From Flavobacteriaceae bacterium (GTDB lineage: Bacteria; Bacteroidota; Bacteroidia; Flavobacteriales; Weeksellaceae), in NCBI GenBank assembly GCA_031289875.1, contig JAITOO010000047.1, positions 1-6,897 on the forward strand: a stretch of DNA of 6,897 bases, given 5' to 3'. Every line of letters begins with the position of its first letter. Within the stretch, counting starts at the first letter, position 1. Both the position numbers and the translations under genes were made by a program. The notes under the pieces are model-generated. The model worked only from the letters and a program-made list of their open reading frames with translations. It was not told the origin of the DNA and did no database searches. Below, piece after piece: positions 1 to 5,407 of the stretch.

Positions 1-48
1 GGATACGGATACGGATACGGATACGGATACGGATACGGATACGGATAT
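1..48 (+). repeat. GGATAC hexanucleotide tandem repeat (microsatellite) encoding Gly-Tyr
   Basis: Seven perfect in-phase copies of GGATAC (1-42) are followed by one degenerate copy GGATAT (43-48). The array is cut by the left window edge, so the true copy number is unknown. The unit is six bases, so copy changes keep the frame and add or remove Gly-Tyr pairs. All perfect copies use the same codons (GGA, TAC), which points to slippage expansion rather than selection on the protein alone. Confidence 0.95.
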
Positions 49-126
49 TTCGAGGAAGACGAGGATTATGACAATTCATTAATCTCTCGATTGAAAAGAC
101 TGATTTTTAAAAGGAATGAGTCTTAA
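1..126 (+). CDS. C-terminal end of probable Wzc-like polysaccharide tyrosine autokinase (5' partial)
   Basis: Frame 1 is open from the first base to a TAA at 124-126 and gives 41 residues: eight Gly-Tyr pairs, then FEEDEDYDNS, then a basic, amphipathic end (LISRLKRLIFKRNES). Nine tyrosines lie in the tail next to an acidic cluster. This matches what I know of flavobacterial bacterial-tyrosine (BY) kinases of the capsular exopolysaccharide family, which end in a tyrosine-rich, often GYGYGY, autophosphorylation tail. These inner-membrane proteins control polysaccharide chain length and export with an outer-membrane Wza-like channel. The Walker motifs and membrane segments would lie upstream of the window, so the identification rests on the tail alone. 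Another Gly-Tyr-rich surface or membrane protein is possible. The gene converges on ung, with a terminator zone between. The reading frame and stop are certain; the product is a moderately confident inference. Confidence 0.6.
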   Translation, partial: GYGYGYGYGYGYGYGYFEEDEDYDNSLISRLKRLIFKRNES

Positions 127-135
127 AATCAAGTT

Positions 136-190
136 AAAAAAACCGCTGTCCTGATAAGGACTGATTTTCATAACTGCACCTTATTTTTTT
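136..190. terminator. Convergent terminator region between the kinase-tail gene and ung
   Basis: For the minus strand (after ung), the inverted repeat GTCCT-GATA-AGGAC (148-152 with 157-161) is followed, reading leftwards, by five bases and a run of seven T on that strand (A7 at 136-142). For the plus strand, a weaker pairing TAAGG (155-159) with CCTTA (179-183) closes a 19-base loop directly before T7 at 184-190. The two stems share bases 157-159, so they are alternatives. The minus-strand hairpin is the better supported of the two; both stems are short (5 bp). Folding energies were not computed. Confidence 0.5.
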
Positions 191-195
191 CGGAT

Positions 196-861
196 TCAAT
201 TTCCCCAGTGTATCGGTTCTATTCCTTTGGGAATTAAAAAATTATTGGTTTTACTGAATGGTTTCGAACCAAAAAATCCTCGATGCGCAGACAATGGCGA
301 CGGATGTACCGACTTGATAATGAAATGTTTGCTCGTATTGATGATTTTTTCTTTCTGCTGGGCATAGTTTCCCCACAAAATGAAAACAACGTTTTCCTTT
401 TCATCTGAAATTTTTTTAATAACCGCATCGGTAAAGGTTTCCCAGCCTCGATTTTGGTGAGAACCCGCCTCGTGTGCGCGGACGGTCAGCGTGGCATTGA
501 GCAGGAAAACGCCCTGCTTCGCCCAAAAACTCAAATCTCCTGAGCTCAAATCTCTGCCGGTATCGTCTTTCAGTTCCTTGATGATATTGTTTAGCGACGG
601 AGGATAGGCAACTCCCTCAGGCACAGAGAAACACAAGCCCATTGCCTGCCCAACTCCGTGATAGGGGTCTTGTCCGAGCAGAACAACTTTAATCTTGTCA
701 AAAGGCGTGAGTTCAAAGGCTTTGAAAATGTTTTTCCCCTTCGGGAAACAGGTGTTTTTTGCGTACTCATCTTTGACGAAATTGACCAAAAAATGAAAAT
801 ACGGCTGTTCAAATTCGGTTTGTAAAATTTCCTTCCAAGTAGGTTCTATATTGATTTCCAT
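196..861 (-). CDS. ung: Uracil-DNA glycosylase, family 1
   Basis: This 221-residue protein cleaves uracil from DNA as the first step of base-excision repair in the cytoplasm. The length matches the family (E. coli Ung has 229 residues). The water-activating motif GQDPYH is at 63-68, with catalytic Asp65 and Tyr67. Phe78 stacks on uracil, and Asn122 in LLNATLTVR gives uracil specificity. The DNA-intercalation motif HPSPLSAHRGFFG starts at His186, the catalytic histidine. All key family-1 residues are present. The ATG at 859-861 fits the usual short N-terminus before the conserved PTW region, and no Shine-Dalgarno sequence precedes it, as is normal for Bacteroidota. It is the last gene of the minus-strand cluster, 23 bases after pth, and is followed by a hairpin with a T7 tract. 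Confidence 0.98.
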   Translation of the reverse strand: MEINIEPTWKEILQTEFEQPYFHFLVNFVKDEYAKNTCFPKGKNIFKAFELTPFDKIKVVLLGQDPYHGVGQAMGLCFSVPEGVAYPPSLNNIIKELKDDTGRDLSSGDLSFWAKQGVFLLNATLTVRAHEAGSHQNRGWETFTDAVIKKISDEKENVVFILWGNYAQQKEKIINTSKHFIIKSVHPSPLSAHRGFFGSKPFSKTNNFLIPKGIEPIHWGN

Positions 862-884
862 ATAATTAACAATTAAAATTTGAA

Positions 885-1451
885 TTATTTCCCATTAAAT
901 TCGTTCATCGTGTTATTGATTCCTGCAAAAATAAAAGATTTCACGGCTTCGGCAGAAAAATCGACTCTTTCTTTCAATATCAGTTGCTCTTCTTCGCGCC
1001 ACGTATCCATCACATAATCAATCTGTTGTCCTTTAATAAAATCATTTCCGATGCCAAAACGCAGGCGCGGATACTGCTGAGTCTGCAAACTAATTTCAAT
1101 GCTTTTCAGTCCGTTATGCCCTGCGCTGCTTCCTTTCGATTTCATTCGCAGTGTCCCGAAAGGCAGGCTCAAATCATCGCAGAGAATGAGAATATTTTTC
1201 AATTTGATATTTTCCTTATTTATCCAGAAATTTACGGCATTTCCGCTCAAATTCATATAAGTATCCGGTTTGATAATCAATGTTTTGCGTCCTTTATAGG
1301 AGGTTTCGCAAAGTTGTCCGAAATTTGAAGATTTGAAGTTTGCCGAGAGTTTTTCCCCCAAGCGGTCAGCAATTAGAAAACCAATGTTGTGGCGCGTGTT
1401 TTCATATTCCGCCCCGATATTTCCCAATCCGACGATGAGGTATTTGTTCAT
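885..1451 (-). CDS. pth: Peptidyl-tRNA hydrolase
   Basis: This 188-residue enzyme releases peptides from peptidyl-tRNAs dropped by ribosomes, so that the tRNA can be reused; it is essential in most bacteria. The N-terminus MNKYLIVGLGNIGAEYENTR ends just before catalytic His21 (HNIGF). Asn11, the substrate-contact pair Met66-Asn67 in KPDTYMNLSG, Asp92 in CDDLSLPFG and Asn113 in GHNGLKS complete the active-site set. The length is close to the family norm of about 185-195. The start ATG overlaps the stop of the upstream membrane-protein gene (ATGA, 4 bases), so translation is probably coupled. ung follows 23 bases later. The coupling means this housekeeping gene is co-expressed with the accessory-looking glycosyltransferase pair. 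Confidence 0.97.
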   Translation of the reverse strand: MNKYLIVGLGNIGAEYENTRHNIGFLIADRLGEKLSANFKSSNFGQLCETSYKGRKTLIIKPDTYMNLSGNAVNFWINKENIKLKNILILCDDLSLPFGTLRMKSKGSSAGHNGLKSIEISLQTQQYPRLRFGIGNDFIKGQQIDYVMDTWREEEQLILKERVDFSAEAVKSFIFAGINNTMNEFNGK

Positions 1452-2755
1452 TGCTTGTTTTTAAAAATAGTTAATATTTTTTCACCTAAGGTACTTATAC
1501 ATACACTTATGCTTAGAAAACCAAATAATAAAAACGGCATATACCAGACAATAAAATTCAGATGCGTGTGAATGAAAGAATGCTGTTTGAAAATAAGTAT
1601 CCAAGACAAGGCAGTAAAAACGGAAAATATAGTACTAAAAACCAGTGGTTTATATGTTTCTCTCTTTTTGTTTTTCAAAAATAAAAGTACTATACTGCTC
1701 AGAAAAACCAAGAAAATAATGTAGCAGAAACGAATCTTTTGTTCTGACCAAGAAAAGGCATCTCCTGCTAAATATTTAATTATCAGTTGGATATATTCGT
1801 TATTGGAAATTGAAGATGTCCAATCATTTATCACAACATCGGAAGTCCTCTTGTTATAGGAAATAATGATATGGTCTAAACCTGCTTTGAAAGTTCCTTT
1901 TAATACTTTCAATTGCAAAATAATAATCAGTATTTCAGAAAACACTGCCAAAATGGAAATCATACCTGCCTTTAATGAAAAGACAAAAAAGTCTTTGAAT
2001 GATTTTTTTTCCAAAACGAAATAATACACAATCGGAACAAAAACTGCTGTTAAAGTGGTGGTTATGTATTCCATTCCGTTAAAAATACATTTAAAAAACA
2101 TGCTTGCGTAAAGTAGTAAAAATATTTTGTTTTGAGAAACGGCTTTCCCCGAATGCCGTCTTTCCAGCAGCAGCAACATACACAGAAAAGGAAGATAAAA
2201 CGCCCAAAGCGCCCACCATAAATTATGTGCAAATGTTGCAATCCATGGGGACAGAAATAATAACAGACCTGTAAGAAAAGTATTGAAGAAAGAATAATTT
2301 CGGGAACACCAGCTTAAAAACAGTAAAAAAACAAAAGCTGAAAGAATTGCATTGATTCCTCTGAAAATATTTAAATTAATCTCATTGGAGAAAGGAGAGA
2401 TTTTATCAATAGAAGAGTAAAGCAAAGCCTGTCCCCCGCTTTGAGAATTATAGGTGATATATCGGTAGTCAGAAAATGATTTTTTGTCGTTTAAAAATAA
2501 TTGATATTGGTTAATAGAATTGTTCGATTCTAAAAATGCAGGGCTATCATCCGGTACCAACCTGCCTGTAAAGCCTCCATATGAAAGAATGCCTGTTTTC
2601 TCGGATTCTAAAAGTCTTCCAATAACCAGCGATTCTGAGCCGTCATCAAAGTATGTATATTCTGACCAAAAAAAACAATAAAAAGAAGCAGAAAATGCAA
2701 AAAACAACAACAATAAAAGTAGATGGTTTTTAGTGTTTAGTGTTTTCATTGTCAT
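1448..2755 (-). CDS. Polytopic membrane protein, possible GT-C type glycosyltransferase
   Basis: I do not recognise a named family. From the ATG at 2753-2755 the protein has 435 residues and about ten hydrophobic segments: one near the N-terminus (about 10-31), a long loop of roughly 100 residues, then about nine more to the C-terminus. The first loop begins with FDDGSES, an acidic pair (Asp37-Asp38), and ends near YNSQSGGQALL. Large first extracytoplasmic loops with acidic residues are a feature of GT-C enzymes, which take sugars from polyprenyl phosphates. Other striking stretches are SPWIATFAHNLWWALW, FNGMEYITTT and HSFIHTHLNFIVWYMPF. The upstream DPM1/GtrB-like gene overlaps it by 26 bases and would supply such a donor, giving a GtrB plus Gtr-like pair without a visible GtrA flippase. 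A polymerase or another membrane role is possible. The frame stays open to an ATG at 2791, but that start gives a 62-base overlap; ATGs at 2755 or 2749 are likelier. The gene is AT-rich compared with several neighbouring stretches. Confidence 0.8.
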   Translation of the reverse strand: MTMKTLNTKNHLLLLLLFFAFSASFYCFFWSEYTYFDDGSESLVIGRLLESEKTGILSYGGFTGRLVPDDSPAFLESNNSINQYQLFLNDKKSFSDYRYITYNSQSGGQALLYSSIDKISPFSNEINLNIFRGINAILSAFVFLLFLSWCSRNYSFFNTFLTGLLLFLSPWIATFAHNLWWALWAFYLPFLCMLLLLERRHSGKAVSQNKIFLLLYASMFFKCIFNGMEYITTTLTAVFVPIVYYFVLEKKSFKDFFVFSLKAGMISILAVFSEILIIILQLKVLKGTFKAGLDHIIISYNKRTSDVVINDWTSSISNNEYIQLIIKYLAGDAFSWSEQKIRFCYIIFLVFLSSIVLLFLKNKKRETYKPLVFSTIFSVFTALSWILIFKQHSFIHTHLNFIVWYMPFLLFGFLSISVCISTLGEKILTIFKNKQ

Positions 2756-3668
2756 AACGTAACAAGTTTTGTTTAAAAATCCTAATATCAATCTTTGCCA
2801 AGTTATCTAAAATCAGTCCACAGCAAAACAGTAAAAAGGAAATGATTATCAAAGAAATTGCCATAATTGCCGTCGGAACTTTATGCACGTAATGATCGGC
2901 GTTATATAAATATTCTCTTATGGGAAAAATTCCCAAAACAATTCCTGTCACAAAAAGTATGGAAGATAAAAAACTGAAAAAATTAAGCGGTTTGTAGAGC
3001 CTGTACATATTAAAAAACAATTTAATTACTTTATATCCGTCGCTAAAAGTGTTTAATTTTGAAGTGCTTCCGTCGGGTCTGTTTCTATAGTTTATAGGAA
3101 TTTGTTCAATGTTGAAGTTGTAATTCAAACAATACAAAGTCAAATCTATTTCCAACTCAAACCCTTTTATAGTAGAAACATAATTTTTGACAAAACGTTT
3201 ACTGAATACTCTGTATCCTGTTAAAACATCTTTAATATTTGCCTGAAAAAAATGGTTAATCAGCCTTTTTACCAAATTATTTCCAAAGTTGTGGAAGTTT
3301 CTCGTATTTTCGTTTTTGTATGAAGTATTGGAAAGCCTGTCTCCGACCACCATATCTGCATTTTTCTCTTCTGCCAGACGAATCATGTCCATTACATACT
3401 CAGCAGGATAGGTGTCGTCTCCGTCAATCATCACATAATAATCTGCATCAATTTCCCTAAACATTTTCAGCGCTACGTTTGCCTTTCCCTGCTTAAATTC
3501 TTTTTTTACTATCGCACCTGCATTTTTTGCTTCTTGATATGTATTGTCCGTAGAATTGTTATCGTAAACATATATTTTCGCCTCAGGAATTTCTCTTTTA
3601 AAATCCGAAACTACTTTTTTTACTGTGAATTCTTCATTAAAACATGGTATGAGTACTGCTATATTCAT
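2730..3668 (-). CDS. Family 2 glycosyltransferase, DPM1/GtrB-like polyprenyl-phosphate sugar transferase
   Basis: This 312-residue protein has an N-terminal GT-A domain: start IAVLIPCFNEE (3-13), nucleotide-binding YDNNSTDNT (35-43), metal-binding IDGDD (81-85), then DVLTGYRVFSK (147-157) and the typical YRNRPDGSTSKL (194-205). Two membrane helices follow, at about 230-250 and 264-288, and a short cytoplasmic tail. This is the layout of bacterial dolichol-phosphate-mannose-synthase-like enzymes such as GtrB, which move a sugar from a nucleotide donor to undecaprenyl phosphate on the cytoplasmic face of the inner membrane. The sugar cannot be told from the sequence. It starts 29 bases after the esterase gene and its end overlaps the next membrane-protein gene by 26 bases, suggesting that the two products work together. 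Composition is AT-rich. The family is highly confident; the specific acceptor is inferred. Confidence 0.93.
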   Translation of the reverse strand: MNIAVLIPCFNEEFTVKKVVSDFKREIPEAKIYVYDNNSTDNTYQEAKNAGAIVKKEFKQGKANVALKMFREIDADYYVMIDGDDTYPAEYVMDMIRLAEEKNADMVVGDRLSNTSYKNENTRNFHNFGNNLVKRLINHFFQANIKDVLTGYRVFSKRFVKNYVSTIKGFELEIDLTLYCLNYNFNIEQIPINYRNRPDGSTSKLNTFSDGYKVIKLFFNMYRLYKPLNFFSFLSSILFVTGIVLGIFPIREYLYNADHYVHKVPTAIMAISLIIISFLLFCCGLILDNLAKIDIRIFKQNLLRYDNENTKH

Positions 3669-3692
3669 AAACCTTTTATGTTAAATATTTTA

Positions 3693-3726
3693 CAAATCTA
3701 CAATTTTTTATTTTTTGCACATTCAA
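3693..3726 (-). promoter_or_regulatory. Possible internal promoter before the glycosyltransferase pair
   Basis: On the minus strand, TAGATTTG (3693-3700) matches the Bacteroidota -7 consensus TAnnTTTG and overlaps the stop codon of the esterase gene. A TTG at 3724-3726 lies 23 bases upstream, somewhat longer than the usual 19-21 spacing to the -33 element. It would let the pair be transcribed separately from gpsA. Such boxes occur by chance in AT-rich DNA, so support is weak. Confidence 0.3.
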
Positions 3727-4261
3727 AAGCGTTTAAAATCAACTTATGAATTTCGGGCATGTAATCGAAAAAATTCGGAATATTGTGTTCTTCAGGAACT
3801 TTCAGCACAGGCAAATCTTCACCAAAAATTTGTTGATAATAAGTAGAATCCAGCGTTTTATCGAAGAGAGAGATGACTAATCTTCCGTTTCGGTTTTTGA
3901 TATTTTCTGCCGTGGCGGTGAAAATTTTTTCTCGCATTTCAGGCAAAATTTGGTTTTGGTCTAAAATCTGCTCGGCACAGAACGCAGGATTTACCAAAAC
4001 GTACTGTAAATCAGGAAAATGATTGATAAGCGTCCACGCCAAGTTTCCGCCCATGCTGTCTGCCATGAGGATGACCTCGCCGGATAGTTTTGATTTTTTG
4101 ATTTCCTGTGCTTTTTCTTTCAGAAATTTAGGAATATCCAAATGTTCGTCCCAATCCCAGCAAACAGGCGTTATTTCTGAGTTTTTTTCGTAAAATTTCA
4201 TCAGGCTTCGGGCTTTGTTTCCCGTCGATTGATAGCCGTGTAAAAAATAGATGATTTTCAT
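3698..4261 (-). CDS. YqiA-like alpha/beta-hydrolase fold esterase
   Basis: The 187-residue protein has the small single-domain layout of the YqiA/YcfP (UPF0227) esterase group. It starts MKIIYFLHGYQSTGNKA, with the HGxxS oxyanion-hole region at 8-12. The nucleophile elbow MADSMGGNLAW places Ser69; Asp134 (or Asp138) and His159 (EEHNIPNFF) are likely triad partners. The first glycine of the usual GxSxG is alanine here (Ala67), while the two glycines after the serine are kept. No signal peptide or membrane helix is visible, so it is probably cytoplasmic. The substrate is unknown; E. coli YqiA hydrolyses short acyl esters in vitro. Its ATG follows the gpsA stop by one base, so it is probably translated by re-initiation from gpsA. 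Fold and family are fairly sure; the cellular role is not. Confidence 0.85.
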   Translation of the reverse strand: MKIIYFLHGYQSTGNKARSLMKFYEKNSEITPVCWDWDEHLDIPKFLKEKAQEIKKSKLSGEVILMADSMGGNLAWTLINHFPDLQYVLVNPAFCAEQILDQNQILPEMREKIFTATAENIKNRNGRLVISLFDKTLDSTYYQQIFGEDLPVLKVPEEHNIPNFFDYMPEIHKLILNAFECAKNKKL

Positions 4262-4262
4262 T

Positions 4263-5264
4263 TTAATTCAATGATACACAGAGTTTTATTAATTCTTTGT
4301 CAGGATTTTTTCCTTCATACAAAATTTGATATACCATTTTCGTTATCGGCATATTGATGTTTTCGATTTTTGCTTTTTCGTAGATGCTCTGCGCCGCATA
4401 ATAACCCTCTGCCACCATATTCATTTCCAAAATGGCGGAGCGCACCGTGTAGCCTTTACCTATCATATTGCCCAACAGCCGATTGCGACTGAACGAAGAG
4501 TAACCCGTTACTAGCAAATCGCCCAAATATGCGGAATTGTTAATGTCTCGATGAGTTGGAAAAACCACGTCTAAAAAGCGTTTCATTTCTCGTATTGCAT
4601 TGGAAATCAGTACCGCCTGAAAATTATCGCCATAGCCCAATCCGCGCGCAATACCGCTGGCAATGGCAAAGATATTTTTCAGTACCGAAGCATATTCCGT
4701 TCCGAAAATATCGTCGGAAAGCGTTGTTTTAATGTATCTCGACCCCAAACAATCTGCCATGTTTTTTGCCGTTTTTTCGCTCAGCGCAGCGATCGTCAGG
4801 TACGAAAGCCGTTCCATCGCAACTTCTTCCGCGTGGCTTGGTCCGGTGATGATTCCGATGTTTTCCTTCGGGATTTTCATTTTTTCCTGCAAGAAAACGC
4901 CGACTACGTCCTTGATTTCGGGAATAATTCCCTTCACGGCGGAGAAAATAATTTTATCGGAGAGATTTTCCGTCAAGCCGTTTAAGGCTTCTTGCAAATA
5001 TATCGACGGCACAGCCAGAATGATATAGTCGGAATTTTTCACGAGTTCGTTGATGTCCGTTGTCAGGCGGATTTTTTCGGGATGAAACTCCACGCCTGTT
5101 AAATATTTCGGATTGTGTCTTTGATTTTCAATAAATCCTTTAGTGTATTCGGTTCTAACCCACCAATTTACGCTTTCTAAATTTTCACAAAGCATTTTCA
5201 CAATAGCGGTTGCCCAGCTTCCGTTGCCGATTACTCCGATTTTGGGTTTCTGCAAATTTTGCAT
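4263..5264 (-). CDS. gpsA: Glycerol-3-phosphate dehydrogenase [NAD(P)+]
   Basis: This 333-residue cytoplasmic enzyme reduces dihydroxyacetone phosphate to sn-glycerol 3-phosphate, the backbone precursor of phospholipids. The Rossmann motif VIGNGSWATA is at 11-20, followed by IILAVPS (81-87), SAVKGI with Lys111, GPSHAEEVA (141-149), the catalytic-lysine stretch VLKNIFAIASG (Lys196), GYGDN (210-214), YLGDLLVTGYSSFSRNR (246-262) and EGYYAA (286-291). The length is typical. The frame extends seven codons further to a TTG at 5283-5285, but that TTG is part of a well-placed -7 promoter box, so the ATG at 5262-5264 is chosen. It heads the six-gene minus-strand cluster and its TAA lies one base before the esterase ATG. 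Confidence 0.97.
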   Translation of the reverse strand: MQNLQKPKIGVIGNGSWATAIVKMLCENLESVNWWVRTEYTKGFIENQRHNPKYLTGVEFHPEKIRLTTDINELVKNSDYIILAVPSIYLQEALNGLTENLSDKIIFSAVKGIIPEIKDVVGVFLQEKMKIPKENIGIITGPSHAEEVAMERLSYLTIAALSEKTAKNMADCLGSRYIKTTLSDDIFGTEYASVLKNIFAIASGIARGLGYGDNFQAVLISNAIREMKRFLDVVFPTHRDINNSAYLGDLLVTGYSSFSRNRLLGNMIGKGYTVRSAILEMNMVAEGYYAAQSIYEKAKIENINMPITKMVYQILYEGKNPDKELIKLCVSLN

Positions 5265-5282
5265 TTTTGTTATGATTTCGTG

Positions 5283-5313
5283 CAAACCTAATCAAATTTA
5301 CTAAATTTGCCAA
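5283..5313 (-). promoter_or_regulatory. Promoter of the gpsA operon (flavobacterial type)
   Basis: Minus strand: TAGGTTTG (5283-5290) matches the -7 consensus TAnnTTTG. A TTG (5311-5313) lies exactly 20 bases upstream, fitting the -33 element spacing for the primary sigma factor of Bacteroidota. The -7 box ends 18 bases before the gpsA ATG, predicting a leader of only about 10 bases. This is the best promoter match I found in the window. Confidence 0.65.
5293..5309. promoter_or_regulatory. 17-base perfect palindrome, possible operator or paired -7 boxes
   Basis: CAAATTTA-C-TAAATTTG is a perfect 8-base inverted repeat around a single C. Each arm reads TAAATTTG on one strand, which itself matches TAnnTTTG. 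It sits inside the 20-base spacer of the proposed gpsA promoter, between divergent genes. It could be a repressor or activator site, or the -7 box of a plus-strand promoter for the flippase (leaving about 90 bases of leader). No TTG lies at the right distance upstream on the plus strand, so the promoter reading is weak. Confidence 0.4.
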
Positions 5314-5407
5314 TGAAAAGTTAGAAACAATTTTCAGCAGAGCAATGTTTAAACGTGCAAACGTACTCATTGATTGTTGATTAATTTCCAACGGTTAATA
5401 AAAAAAG

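Noticed and set aside
1..48. CRISPR-like or intergenic satellite array
   Set aside because: The unit is only six bases with no spacers, and it is in frame with a coding sequence.
862..884. Separate promoter for ung in the pth-ung gap
   Set aside because: The 23-base gap holds no TAnnTTTG box on the minus strand, so ung is taken to be transcribed with pth.
984..1328. 114-codon plus-strand frame
   Set aside because: It is antisense to pth, whose complete set of active-site residues shows which strand is coding.
1448..2791. Longest frame start (ATG ending at 2791) for the membrane protein
   Set aside because: It would overlap the GT2 gene by 62 bases and put extra residues before the first membrane helix; the inner ATGs at 2755 or 2749 fit better.
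4663..5028. 121-codon plus-strand frame
   Set aside because: It is antisense to the conserved central part of gpsA, with no start signal or recognisable domain.
5339..5385. Small repeats in the intergenic region (AAACGTGC/AAACGTAC, CAATG...CATTG, GTTTAAAC)
   Set aside because: They are short, imperfect or widely spaced and not clearly above chance in AT-rich DNA; no promoter or RNA structure could be built from them.
5185..5391. 68-codon minus-strand frame across the gpsA start
   Set aside because: It overlaps the gpsA start region in another frame, covers the gpsA promoter, and shows no family motif.
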